From: Polyangium mundeleinium
GTDB lineage: Bacteria > Myxococcota_A > Polyangia > Polyangiales > Polyangiaceae
Reading direction: 5' to 3'
Assembly (NCBI RefSeq): GCF_028369105.1
Contig: NZ_JAQNDO010000001.1
Span: 7,472,501-7,536,500, forward strand
Length of the DNA stretch: 64,000 nt
Position numbers and translations under genes: made by a program. Shown in pieces: positions 34,801 to 43,900 of this stretch. Numbering within the stretch: position 1 is the stretch's first letter; the number at the start of each line of letters is the position of its first letter. A model generated the notes under the pieces. That model saw nothing but the letters and a program-made list of their open reading frames with translations. It made no database searches and had not been told where the DNA came from.

Positions 34801-36775
34801 TCCCCGCCGTCGCCTCCCAGCTCGCCCGCCAGGGCCTCGTCGCCGACATTCGTTTGTCCGATGGAACCCGCGCGCTCGTCCTCGAAGTCGAACAGATCTC
34901 CCGGTATGCCGGCTCCTTGATCCTGCTCGCGCGCGACAATCCGCACGGCGTTCCCGCGCTCGCCATCGCCACGCTCTTCGGCCCTGCCGCGCGATTCCCG
35001 CGCATTCCGCCCGGCGAGCGCCTGCGCAAAGATCAGGAGCTCGGCGTCCTCGACGGCGTCATTGCGCTCCTCCTCGAACAGGGCATGTGTTTCCTCCACG
35101 AAGGCTTGCTCGTCTTCCCTGCCCTCTTCCCGGCCCCCACACCCGCTGCCGATCCGGCCGATCCCGCCGCTGCACCCCTCCCGGCCGCCATTCGTTACGA
35201 AATGAGCCGCCCCGCCTCGGAGGTCTATGCCTCCGCCGTCACGGCCCTCGCCCTCGGCCGCCGCTTTGGCCCCGCGCGCCTCGGCCCTGGCCGCGCCGAT
35301 TTTGGCCTCCCTGGGGAGGGTCTGTCGCGGCTCTCCATGGCCCTTGCCCCGGGCGGAAAGGCGCGCGGCGGGCTCGAAGTCGCCTTCTCCTCGGACACGC
35401 CCGACGAGGTGCGGCGCCTCTTCGCGGGGTTTCTGGAAGATCACATGAAGCAGCGCGGCGTCCATTTCGTCGAGCGCGTCTCCGTCCGCTGCCCGTGCGG
35501 GTATGTCTTGCCCGAGGACACCGTCAAGAGCCGCCTCGTCGGCGGCCATTCCGACATCGGCTGCCCCGAATGCGACGCCCGCACCCCGCTCGTCCCGCGA
35601 ACCGAAGGAAACGACGCGCTCGCCGCGCCCATCTTCGCGCTGCGACGCGAGGCCGAGCGCCGGCGCGAGGAGAGCGTCGAGGCGGCGCGCATGGCCATGG
35701 CCGTCGCGCGCGTCACCTCGGACAAACCCCCCACGCCCTTCGGATCCTGCACCTCAGCGACCTGCACCTCCACGAGGGCGACGATCCCGAGGTCCTGCTC
35801 CAGCCCTTGCTCACGGATCTGCGCGACCGCGTCGAGGGGCTCGCCCTCGAAAAACTCGATTTCGTGGTCGTCTCCGGCGACCTCTCGAACCGCGCGAGCC
35901 CCGGCGAACTCGCCGCCGCGCGCCATTTCCTCTCGCGCCTCGCCGAGGCCACGGGCCTCACCGCCGAGCGCTGCATCGTCGTGCCTGGCAACCACGATCT
36001 CGACTGGGACACCGAGGTCTACGATTTCAAGAAGCGGCGTGCCGTCGATCCGAAGCGCCTCGCGCCCGGCAGCTTCGTCGAGCAGGAGAACGGCTACCTC
36101 GTGCGCGACGACGCGCGGTACCCCGATCGATTCCGTCATTTCTCCCGCCACCTCTACCACCCGCTTTGCCTGCGCGAGTACCCGATGAGCCCCGAGGAGC
36201 AAGGGCTCGCCCTGCTCTTCCCGGCCGAGCGGCTCCAGTTCCTCGCCCTGAACTCGGCCTTCGAGATCGACGAATACCACCGCGACCGCTCGGCCATTCA
36301 CCCTGGCGCGCTCTCCCGCGCCCTCGCCGAGGCGGAGCGGCAGGTCGAGGAGGCGCGAAAGCGCGGGGATCTCGACCCGAACGCCTCCGTCCTGCGGCTC
36401 GCCGTCTTCCACCACCCGGTCACGGGCAATGAAAAGATGGCCGACGACGCCTTCCTCGAACGATTGCGCCGCGCCGACGTCCGGGCCGTCCTGCATGGGC
36501 ACGTCCACGAGGATCGCGCCGATCTCGTGGGCTACCTGCACCCCACGCGAAAGCTCCACGTCGTCGGCGCGGGCAGCTTCGGCGCGCCGGCGGACCACCG
36601 CCCCGCGTCCGTACCGCGGCTCTACAACCTGATCACGATCCCGCGGGATCTCGGGCGAATGCGCGTGGACACGCGCTCGCTGCGCAAGGACGAGGGCATC
36701 TGGGAGCCCTGGTCTACGTGGCCGGGCGAAAAGCCTGGCGAGAGGCGCGCCCATTACGAAGTGCGGTGGGGCTGA
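31821..36775 (+). CDS. Metallophosphatase-WD40-Roc GTPase-zinc ribbon-metallophosphatase protein, frameshifted
   Basis: In the first frame, residues 1-320 are a calcineurin-like phosphoesterase (LHLSDLHVG, LVTGDLA, VPGNKD, LLTHHPP) lacking the usual GNHD and GHxH ligands. A Pro/Ala linker and a WD40-like propeller (about 455-765) follow. Next is a Roc/Ras-like GTPase with GEGRAGKS, VVWDLGGQDE and GTKLD, then helical/winged-helix sequence and a zinc ribbon (CPCGY...CPECD). After a C6 run at 35727-35732 the homology moves to the minus-one frame and a second, intact phosphoesterase begins at LRILHLSDLHLHEG (VVSGDLSN, VPGNHD, FHHPV, HGHVHED), ending at 36775. No start codon lies near the second domain, so I treat both frames as one gene. 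A sensor-switch-effector role is inference. Confidence 0.8.
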
Positions 36776-38395
36776 TCAGAGCTCGTCCGCGCCGATGTCG
36801 ACCGGGCCGTTCTTTCGATTGTCCCCGTCGAAGTCCACCTCGCCCACGTCGAGCGCCCCGCTCCCCTTGTCTTTCGCGGGAGATCCCGGCGAAAGGTGCA
36901 GATCGCCGTTCGCCGGATCCACGAGCTTCGGGTCCACGGTGAGCGAATTCGCGCCGCCCGTGGCGCCGTCGAGGCCGCCCCCGAAGTAGACGTTGAAATC
37001 GAACACGTTCCCCGTGTTGCCGCTGCCCCCGACGGCGACCACGCTCGTGCCCATCGTCGCGACCACGACGTTGTTCTGGTACATATTGCCCTGGTTGCGG
37101 TTCTGCAGCAGGATCGCCGCGTCCGCCCAGCCATCTCGCGAGCAATCGAAGAGCGTGTTGTTCACGACCACGTTGTTCTTCGCCGCTCCGCCCCCGCCGC
37201 CGTTGCCGCTGCTGTATCCACCGGTCGCGATGCATGTGACGTCGTTTGCGTAGAGGAAATTGTTTCGCACCACGATGCCCTGCGTCGACTTGCCGAACCA
37301 CTCGCTCGCGAGCTCCACGCCGAGATCACAACCGTGCGCGGTGTTCCGCTCGAGGACGAGATCCGCCCCTCCGTCCACGTAAAAGCAGCCCGCGGCCTTC
37401 TCGTTGCCATAAGCAGGATTGCCGTAGCTCGTGACGTCGTGCGCGAGGTTGCCGACGATGAGGCCTTGGCGGACGCGGTTCACGTTGTCCGTGTCGATCA
37501 CGTCGTTCTGGGAGCAGGCGCCGCAGACGTCGCTCTCGAAGCCGATGAAATCGAACGCGATGTTGTTCACGTGGTGGACGTGGTTGTCGCGCACCTCGAA
37601 ATCACGCACGTTCCCGTTGACCACGAGCGCCTCGCTCCAGCCGAGGACGAGGTCGTGAAGCTCGTTGCCGACGATCGAGATTCGCTCGGCCGGCGTGGTC
37701 TTGGTCCCGTACACGCCGATGCCGTGCGCGCCCGCGCCGTCGCCGCCATTCTCGGCCTGGATGTCGTGGATCACGTTGTCGCGGATCACGACGTCGTGCG
37801 AGGCGCCGCGCACCCATATGCCCGCGGGGAAGCCGCCCATGCCCGTGAGGTTCCGGATCTCGAACCCCTCGACCACGATGTGCCCCTGATCCACGACCGA
37901 AAAGAGCGCCGGCTCCCCCGTGCCGACGAGGCCCGTTCCGTCGAGGATCGGCCGCTCGCCGCAGGCCGCGCGGACCGTGATCGGAGCCCCGGGCGCGCCC
38001 GAGCGTGGAAACTCGACGAGCTCGTTGTACGTGCCCTGGCGGACGACCACGGTATCGCCGGGCTGGGCGACATCCACGGCGTGAGAGATGTGCTGAAATG
38101 GTTTGTCCGACGTGCCAGAATTCCCGTCGTTGCCCGTATTCGAGACGAAATAGGTCCCCGCCGCCGGATCACATGCGCTGCTGCCGCCGCCGCCTCCGCT
38201 ACCACCGCCTCCGCTACCACCGCCGCCGCCACCACCGCCTCCGCCGCCGCTTCCGCCCCCGCCTTCGCCGCCGCTTCCGCCTCCGCTTCCGCCCGCGCCA
38301 CCGCCTCCGCTTCCGCTCGCGCCCGTACCATTCGACGAGCACGCGAGGAGCCCGATCCCGCCGAGAAGCGCCACCACGAACCATCGATGCATCAT
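36776..38395 (-). CDS. Right-handed beta-helix lipoprotein
   Basis: The 539-residue product starts with a signal peptide and lipobox (GLLACS), followed by a Gly/Ser linker of about 50 residues. The mature part begins with the DUF1565-like motif GTYFVSNTGNDGNSGTSDKPFQ, and continues as repeated PbH1 turns (GIWVRGASHDVVIRDNVIHDI, ISIVGNELHDL, FEVRDNHVHHV, IVVRNNFLYAND) of a parallel beta-helix as in pectate lyases and surface glycan-acting proteins. No catalytic site is obvious, so a binding or depolymerase role is open. The gene converges with the large metallophosphatase gene, with directly adjacent stops. Confidence 0.82.
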   Translation of the reverse strand: MMHRWFVVALLGGIGLLACSSNGTGASGSGGGGAGGSGGGSGGEGGGGSGGGGGGGGGGGSGGGGSGGGGGSSACDPAAGTYFVSNTGNDGNSGTSDKPFQHISHAVDVAQPGDTVVVRQGTYNELVEFPRSGAPGAPITVRAACGERPILDGTGLVGTGEPALFSVVDQGHIVVEGFEIRNLTGMGGFPAGIWVRGASHDVVIRDNVIHDIQAENGGDGAGAHGIGVYGTKTTPAERISIVGNELHDLVLGWSEALVVNGNVRDFEVRDNHVHHVNNIAFDFIGFESDVCGACSQNDVIDTDNVNRVRQGLIVGNLAHDVTSYGNPAYGNEKAAGCFYVDGGADLVLERNTAHGCDLGVELASEWFGKSTQGIVVRNNFLYANDVTCIATGGYSSGNGGGGGAAKNNVVVNNTLFDCSRDGWADAAILLQNRNQGNMYQNNVVVATMGTSVVAVGGSGNTGNVFDFNVYFGGGLDGATGGANSLTVDPKLVDPANGDLHLSPGSPAKDKGSGALDVGEVDFDGDNRKNGPVDIGADEL

Positions 38396-38528
38396 GCCGC
38401 CCTACCTTTCCGCATTACGCGGGCCGCAGCATACCTATTTTCTGGACCGGCGTCGCTCCCTCGTGGTTCAGTGCCTACGCATACAGCAAGCCGCGCGCGG
38501 CGATACGCCACGCGCCACGGAGGCATTC

Positions 38529-39794
38529 ATGTCCGAATCCCGTTCAACGGGCCGAGGAGGGTCCCCCTGCGGCAAGGAGCATTTCCCCCTCGCCTCGCCC
38601 ATGCTCGACGATCCTCGCCCCTTTTATGCGCGCGCTCGCCGCGACGAGCCCGTGTTCTTCAGTGATTCGCTCGGCCTCTGGGTCGTGACGCGTTACGAGG
38701 ACGTCTGCGCCGTCGCGAAAGACGCGGCGCGCTTCTCGTCGCTCGATTCGATCACGCCCAAAGCCGCGACCACGCCTCCCCCGCCGGAGCTCCTCGCCGA
38801 GCTCATGAAGGGGTTTCCGCTCCTTCCGAGCCTCGTGGACAGCGATCCCCCCGTCCACACGCGCGGCCGCGCCCTCGTCACGAAGGCCCTCTCGCTCCGC
38901 CGCCTCGCCGCGTTCGAGCCGATCCTCCGCGACATCGCCACGCGGCTCGTGGACGGATTCGTCGCGAAGGGCCACGTCGAGCTCGTGCACGCATTCGCCA
39001 TCGCATTGCCCGGACGTTTCATCGTCGACCTCCTCGGGCTCCCCCGCGAGCACCTCGATCAGGTCGACCGCTGGACCACGAACAGCACCGCGATCTTCGC
39101 AGGGCACGAGCCCCTCCCCGTGCTCCTCGAACACGCCCGGGGCTTCGTCGCCTTCCAGCATTACCTCGCCGACGCGATCGAGGACCGCCGGACGACCCCC
39201 CGCGACGACGCCCTCTCCGATATCGTCACCGGCGCGGCGGCCCTCGATCCGCCGTTCGGCGTGGCCGAGCTCGTCAACATGCTCCTCCAGATCCTCTTCG
39301 CGGGCTACGAGACCACGGCCGGCCTCATCGCGGCCGCGGCGCTCGAGCTCGCCCGGGATCCCGAGCTCTTTGCTGCCACACGGAAAGATCCCGCTATCCT
39401 CCCGTCGATCGTCGAGGAGGTCTTGCGGGTCGCCTCGCCCATTCACGCGATGTACCGCACGGCGCTCGAAGACGTCGAGGTCGGCGGCGTGCCCATCAAA
39501 AAGGGCGAGCGCTTGCAGATCGCCTACATCTCGGCGAACCACGACGAGCGCCGCTTCGAGGATCCGCTCCGGTTCGACCTTCGCCGGACGACGCCGCATC
39601 TCGCGTTCGGGCACGGCATTCATTATTGCATCGGCGCGCCGCTCGCGCGCCTCGAAGGCCGCATCGCGCTGGAGGTCCTGACCCAGCGCCTCCCAGGCCT
39701 GCGCCTCGTCCCGGATCAGACGTTCTCCTATTTCCCGAGCGCCACCGCCCGCCGCCTCGAATCGCTGGAGCTCGCCTGGGATCCGCCGGGATGA
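38529..39794 (+). CDS. Cytochrome P450
   Basis: The 421-residue soluble bacterial P450 has the I-helix motif FAGYETT (near residue 260), the K-helix ExxR in EEVLR (about 298-302) and the heme-binding loop FGHGIHYCIG with C367 as thiolate ligand. The size and form are those of class I bacterial P450s that use a ferredoxin and reductase, none of which is encoded nearby. No biosynthetic cluster surrounds it, so the substrate cannot be predicted. The ATG at 38529 is preferred over an earlier in-frame start because the upstream residues look non-coding and overlap the beta-helix gene. Confidence 0.93.
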   Translation: MSESRSTGRGGSPCGKEHFPLASPMLDDPRPFYARARRDEPVFFSDSLGLWVVTRYEDVCAVAKDAARFSSLDSITPKAATTPPPPELLAELMKGFPLLPSLVDSDPPVHTRGRALVTKALSLRRLAAFEPILRDIATRLVDGFVAKGHVELVHAFAIALPGRFIVDLLGLPREHLDQVDRWTTNSTAIFAGHEPLPVLLEHARGFVAFQHYLADAIEDRRTTPRDDALSDIVTGAAALDPPFGVAELVNMLLQILFAGYETTAGLIAAAALELARDPELFAATRKDPAILPSIVEEVLRVASPIHAMYRTALEDVEVGGVPIKKGERLQIAYISANHDERRFEDPLRFDLRRTTPHLAFGHGIHYCIGAPLARLEGRIALEVLTQRLPGLRLVPDQTFSYFPSATARRLESLELAWDPPG

Positions 39795-39803
39795 GCCGGT
39801 TCG

Positions 39804-40703
39804 TCAGAGCATCCCTTCGCCCTTCAGGATCTCGTAGCTGATGCGCGCGGCCTCCGGGCCGATCTTCTTCTCGTCGCTCGATCGAATGCGGCACGCGAAG
39901 ACCCACGTGCGGCCTTGTTTCTCCAGCGCGCCGACGAACCAGCCGATCGCGCCGAGCGGCCCCGGCGGGCCATCGTCCGGGAGGTAACTCCCCGTCTTGC
40001 CGCTGAGCAAGACGCCCGCCGGGATCTGATCGATGAACGGGAGCCGGTCGCGCACGTTCTCCACGGCTTCGCCGCGCAATTCGAGGGTCTTTTTCACCAC
40101 GGTCGTGGCGCGCGGCGAGACGGGCAGCTTGTTCTCGTACAGGGCCGCGAGGAAACGACGCTCCTCGCGCGGCGAGATTTGGAGCACGTCGTTCAGCCAG
40201 AACATCGTCACGTCGCCCGAGGGATCCGCATTGCCGTACTGGAAGGCCGAGAGATACGCGCGATACCGCGGCTCGCCGACCTGCTCGGCGATGCGCTGGA
40301 AGTACCAGACCGTCGAATGCCACATCGCGGTGGCGAGGGAATGATCCCGGTTCCACGTGGCGCGCCATCGCTCCTTGCCGTCCCAGCGAAACACGGTGTT
40401 CTCGTCCTGCACCACGCCCGTGTCGACCGCGATGAGCGCGTTCGGGATCTTGAACGTCGAGGCCGGCGAGGTGCGTACGTCGCACTCGTCGCCGCCGTAC
40501 TCGACCGTCTGCCCGGTGCCGAGCTCGACCATGGTGAAGCAGCCGACGAGCCCAGCGAAACGGGACGCGGCCCCCGGGGGCGTCCGGGGGACGCCGGGGT
40601 CCGGGACCGTCGCTGCGCCGTGCGTGCAGCCCGCGACGAGGAGGAAGAGCGGCGCGGCGAGGCGCCACGCGGACCGGGCGAGAGAACACGAACGTGCGGT
40701 CAT
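39804..40703 (-). CDS. Class D (OXA-like) beta-lactamase, lipoprotein form
   Basis: The 299-residue product has a signal peptide with lipobox LLVAGC (C26) and a class D serine beta-lactamase domain. The motifs are STFK (82-85, nucleophile S82 and the Lys that is carbamylated in this class), STV (130-132), YGN (156-158), FWL with W169, and KTGS (236-239). The 48-residue spacing between the first two matches OXA-10. It should hydrolyse beta-lactams, but narrow activity or a signalling role like BlaR1 sensor domains cannot be excluded. It stands alone, with no mobile element or regulator beside it, and seems to be a resident chromosomal gene. Confidence 0.88.
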   Translation of the reverse strand: MTARSCSLARSAWRLAAPLFLLVAGCTHGAATVPDPGVPRTPPGAASRFAGLVGCFTMVELGTGQTVEYGGDECDVRTSPASTFKIPNALIAVDTGVVQDENTVFRWDGKERWRATWNRDHSLATAMWHSTVWYFQRIAEQVGEPRYRAYLSAFQYGNADPSGDVTMFWLNDVLQISPREERRFLAALYENKLPVSPRATTVVKKTLELRGEAVENVRDRLPFIDQIPAGVLLSGKTGSYLPDDGPPGPLGAIGWFVGALEKQGRTWVFACRIRSSDEKKIGPEAARISYEILKGEGML

Positions 40704-40808
40704 GACGCTCGTACGCCCGCGCCAACCGGCGCATTTCCGGTGGGGGCATTTTTTCGCGGGCGTTTCGATGGTTGACATGGAGCGACCGTCGCGGCTAGGA
40801 GAAGCCCG

Positions 40809-41840
40809 ATGGTCGATTCCGGACGGCTCGACGTCGCCGTGCTGGGCGCCGGCGTGATGGGGCTCGTCGCCGCCGTCACGCTCGTGCGTGCAGGGCTCCG
40901 GGTCGCGGTCCACGAGCGCGCCGCCGATATCACGGCGAGCGCCGCGTGGCGCTCCGGCGGCATGCTCGCGCCCGACTGCGAGGCCGAGATCGCCGAGCCG
41001 CTCGTGGTCGCCCTCGGCCGGCGCTCGCTCGCGCTCTGGCCCTCCCTCATCCCGGGCGTCGAGACGAACGGGACCCTCGTCATCGCCCCGCCGCGCGAGC
41101 CGGGCGTGCTCACGCGATTCGAGCGCCTGACCCCCCATCACCAAACCCTCGACGAAGAAGCCCTCGGCGCGCTCGAGCCCGCCCTCGCCGGCCGCTACCG
41201 GCGTGGCCTCTTCTTCCCGAACGAAGGGCACCTCGACCCGCGGCGTACGCTGCAAGCGCTGCAAACGTGGCTGCGCGAAGCCGGCGTACCCCTCGCATTC
41301 GGTTTTGCCGGGGATCCCGAGGCGCTCCGCGCCGATCGTATCGTCGACGCGCGCGGGCTCGGCGCGCGGGATCGATTCCCGACCTTGCGCGGCGTCAAAG
41401 GCGAAATGGCCCTCGTCCGGAGCCGGGACGTGACGCTCGCGCGGCCCGTGCGCCTGCTCCACCATCGCCACCCGCTTTACGTGGTGCCGCGCGAGGAAGG
41501 CGTCTTCATGATCGGCGCGACGACGATCGAATCGGCGTCGCCCGACCCGAGCGAGGAGACACGCGTCACGTTGCGCTCGGCCGGCGAGCTGCTCACGCAG
41601 GCGTATGCGCTCCACCCCGCGTTCGCCGAGGCGGAGATCCTGGAGCTCAACGCGGGGCTCCGGCCCGCCTTCCCCGACAACAACCCGCGGATCGAGGTCT
41701 TCGGACGCACGATCGCCGTGAATGGATTGTATCGCCACGGCTGGCTCGTCGCGCCCGCGCTCGCCGCGCGGATCGTCGACGTTCTTCGCGGAAAGATCCC
41801 CCCGAACGAGGTCATGCATGCGGATCCGGCTCAATGGTGA
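40809..41840 (+). CDS. thiO: Glycine oxidase (ThiO-type FAD enzyme)
   Basis: This 343-residue FAD-dependent D-amino-acid-oxidase-fold protein has the dinucleotide motif VLGAGVMGLVAA at residues 10-21, a C-terminal LNAGLRPAFPDNNPRI with the substrate-binding arginine, and NGLYRHGWLVAPALA. In thiazole synthesis ThiO oxidises glycine to iminoglycine for ThiG. The context supports this: thiS overlaps its end by 23 bp, then thiG and thiE follow. I found no TPP riboswitch in the 105 bp upstream, so control of the operon is not evident from sequence. Confidence 0.9.
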   Translation: MVDSGRLDVAVLGAGVMGLVAAVTLVRAGLRVAVHERAADITASAAWRSGGMLAPDCEAEIAEPLVVALGRRSLALWPSLIPGVETNGTLVIAPPREPGVLTRFERLTPHHQTLDEEALGALEPALAGRYRRGLFFPNEGHLDPRRTLQALQTWLREAGVPLAFGFAGDPEALRADRIVDARGLGARDRFPTLRGVKGEMALVRSRDVTLARPVRLLHHRHPLYVVPREEGVFMIGATTIESASPDPSEETRVTLRSAGELLTQAYALHPAFAEAEILELNAGLRPAFPDNNPRIEVFGRTIAVNGLYRHGWLVAPALAARIVDVLRGKIPPNEVMHADPAQW

Positions 41841-42015
41841 AGAGATCGATACGACGGCGAAGGATCTCGCCGCGCTGATCGAGGACCGAGGGTTCGACGT
41901 CGCGGGGGTCGCGACCGCGCTCAATGGCGAGTTCGTGCCGCGGGGCCTCCGGGCCGAGACGACACTCGCCGAGGGCGACGCCGTCGAGGTGCTCCGGCCC
42001 ATGCAGGGAGGATGA
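41818..42015 (+). CDS. thiS: Sulfur carrier protein ThiS
   Basis: This is a 65-residue ubiquitin-fold protein that carries sulfur as a C-terminal thiocarboxylate to ThiG. It starts with the family strand MRIRLNGEE, has [13 protein letters not shown] and ends in MQGG, the required Gly-Gly tail. The length is standard. It overlaps thiO by 23 bp and thiG by 4 bp (ATGA), so the three are tightly coupled. No ThiF is seen in this window, so the adenylating enzyme must be elsewhere. Confidence 0.93.
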   Translation: MRIRLNGEEIDTTAKDLAALIEDRGFDVAGVATALNGEFVPRGLRAETTLAEGDAVEVLRPMQGG

Positions 42016-42803
42016 GCATGGTCGATTTTTATGGGCGCACGTTCGAAAGCAGGCTCCTCCTCGGGACGGCGCGGTACCCCTCGCCCGAGGCGCTCGGCCA
42101 GGCCGTGGCGCGCTCGGGCGCGCAGATCGTGACCGTCTCGCTCCGGCGTGAATCCGCGGCCGGCGCGAAGGCGGGGCAGGCCTTCTGGGAGCTCGTCAAA
42201 GCGCTCGGCGTGACGATCCTGCCGAATACGGCCGGCTGCCATTCCGTGCGGGAGGCCGTGACGACGGCGCGCATGGCGCGCGAGGTCTTCGGGACGCCGT
42301 GGATCAAGCTCGAGGTCATTGGCGACGACGTGACGCTCCAGCCCGATCCGTTCGCGCTCGTGGACGCGACGCGCGCGCTCGTCGCGGAGGGATTCGAGGT
42401 GTTTCCGTACATGACGGAGGATCTCGTGCTCGCCGAAAAGCTCGTCGAGGCTGGCTGCCGCGTGCTCATGCCGTGGGGCGCGCCGATCGGTACGGGCCGC
42501 GGGCTCAACAATCCGTACGCGCTCCGCCTCCTGCGAAGACATTTCCCCGGGATCACGCTGGTCGTGGACGCCGGGATCGGCGCGCCGAGCCACGCGGCGG
42601 CGGCGATGGAAATGGGCTACGACGCCCTTTTGATCAACACGGCGGTGGCGACCGCGGGGGATCCGCCGGCCATGGCGGAGGCATTCGCCGAGGCCATTCG
42701 GGCCGGGCGGCGGGCGCACGAGGCGGGGCTCATGGAGCCGACCGACCTCGCGACGGCGTCGACGCCGACGTTCGGCGCGCCTTTCTCGCCCTTCGCAGGC
42801 TGA
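42012..42803 (+). CDS. thiG: Thiazole synthase ThiG
   Basis: This 263-residue TIM-barrel enzyme condenses 1-deoxy-xylulose-5-phosphate, iminoglycine and ThiS thiocarboxylate into the thiazole of thiamine. The Schiff-base Lys is K99 in [10 protein letters not shown]. Other family marks are [33 protein letters not shown] and [12 protein letters not shown]. The ATG overlaps the thiS stop. An ATG six bases later is also possible. An SD-preceded thiE follows after 16 bp. Confidence 0.95.
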   Translation: MSMVDFYGRTFESRLLLGTARYPSPEALGQAVARSGAQIVTVSLRRESAAGAKAGQAFWELVKALGVTILPNTAGCHSVREAVTTARMAREVFGTPWIKLEVIGDDVTLQPDPFALVDATRALVAEGFEVFPYMTEDLVLAEKLVEAGCRVLMPWGAPIGTGRGLNNPYALRLLRRHFPGITLVVDAGIGAPSHAAAAMEMGYDALLINTAVATAGDPPAMAEAFAEAIRAGRRAHEAGLMEPTDLATASTPTFGAPFSPFAG

Positions 42804-42819
42804 TTCCGAGGAGGGGACG

Positions 42820-43437
42820 ATGCTCGTGCTGGATCGTTTTTATCTCATCGTCGACAGCACCCGGTGGCTCGACCGCCTCCTACCGCTGGGTTTACGCTTC
42901 GTCCAGCTGCGCGTAAAAGGGCTCGACGCGGCGGCGCGGCGGGCGGAGATCGCGGCGTCCCTTGCGAAATGCCGGTCGCACGGGGCGACACTCGTGGTGA
43001 ACGATTTCTGGCAGGACGCGATCGACCTCGGCGCGGAATGGGTGCACCTCGGGCAGGAGGATCTCGCGGGGGCCGACGTCGCGGCGATCCGCCGGGCCGG
43101 CCTGAAGCTCGGCCTCTCGACGCACAGCCACGAGGAGATCGACACGGCGCTTTCGGTCGATCCCGATTACGTGGCCCTCGGCCCGGTGTATCCGACGACG
43201 CTCAAGGTGATGCCGTGGGCGCCGCAGGGGCTCGATCGGATCGGCGAATGGAAGCGCATCGCGCGGCGGCCGCTCGTCGCGATCGGCGGCATCACGCTGG
43301 AGCGCGCGGAGGGCGTGGCGCGGGCGGGCGCGGATTCGATCGCGGTCATCTCGGACGTCCTCTCGCACCCGGATCCCGAGGCCCGCTGCAAGGCCTGGCT
43401 CGACGCGCGGGCGACGTGGCCCCGCGCCTCGGAATGA
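42820..43437 (+). CDS. thiE: Thiamine phosphate synthase
   Basis: The 205-residue TIM barrel joins the pyrimidine and thiazole phosphates into thiamine phosphate. Family motifs are FVQLRVKG, LVVNDFWQDAIDLGAEWVHLGQEDL, STHSHEEIDTA, DYVALGPVYPTTLKV and VAIGGI. GAGGAGGGG precedes the ATG. It closes the thiOSGE cluster; the pyrimidine branch genes (thiC, thiD) are not in the window. Confidence 0.9.
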   Translation: MLVLDRFYLIVDSTRWLDRLLPLGLRFVQLRVKGLDAAARRAEIAASLAKCRSHGATLVVNDFWQDAIDLGAEWVHLGQEDLAGADVAAIRRAGLKLGLSTHSHEEIDTALSVDPDYVALGPVYPTTLKVMPWAPQGLDRIGEWKRIARRPLVAIGGITLERAEGVARAGADSIAVISDVLSHPDPEARCKAWLDARATWPRASE

Positions 43438-43453
43438 GGGAGGATGTCGGATC

Positions 43454-43897
43454 ATGAAGGAGCTGAGCTACGAGGTCGCGGTCAACGAGCCGGGCGAGAC
43501 TCCGCTTTCGCGGGCCGAGGTCTGGCGGGGGCTCGAAATCAAGGCGGAGAACGCGCTGCCGTTCATCCCGGGGATCCAGCGATGTGAGGTCCTGGAGAGA
43601 GGCGACGGCTGGCTCTTGCGCGAGATCGATCTCGAAGGCCAGCCCATCCGGGAGCGGGTCACGTTCGAGCCCGAGACGCGCGTGCATTTCGAGCGGGTCG
43701 CGGGCGCGCCGGGGTGGGTCGACAACGTGATCGACGAGCGGCCCGACGGCTCCCTCGTGCTCCGCTTCGTGTTCGGCGTGCCGGACGAGGACGAGGCGAA
43801 GGCGCGAGATCGCGAACCCGTCTATCGGAATGCGCTGGCCGCGACGCTCGCGACGGTGCGGCGCATGGTGAAGGACGGGACGATTCCGCGGCGTTGA
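43454..43897 (+). CDS. DUF1857/AtaL-like SRPBCC protein
   Basis: The 147-residue product resembles the DUF1857 (AtaL-like) branch of the START/SRPBCC fold, a beta-sheet around a long C-terminal helix that forms a hydrophobic pocket. It begins with strand KELSYEVAVNE and LSRAEVWRGLEIKAENALPFIPGIQ and ends with a helix rich in Arg and Ala (RNALAATLATVRRMV). The ligand is unknown. It starts 16 bp after thiE and may ride on the same transcript, but nothing ties it to thiamine synthesis. Confidence 0.75.
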   Translation: MKELSYEVAVNEPGETPLSRAEVWRGLEIKAENALPFIPGIQRCEVLERGDGWLLREIDLEGQPIRERVTFEPETRVHFERVAGAPGWVDNVIDERPDGSLVLRFVFGVPDEDEAKARDREPVYRNALAATLATVRRMVKDGTIPRR

Positions 43898-43900
43898 GAT

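Noticed and set aside
35735-36775. Second metallophosphatase as a separate gene
   Set aside because: No ATG, GTG or TTG in that frame lies near the start of the domain, and the upstream frame continues in coding character right up to the C6 run. A frameshift explains both.
40704-40808. TPP riboswitch upstream of thiO
   Set aside because: I looked for the conserved CTGAGA and related THI-box blocks and found none in this short gap.
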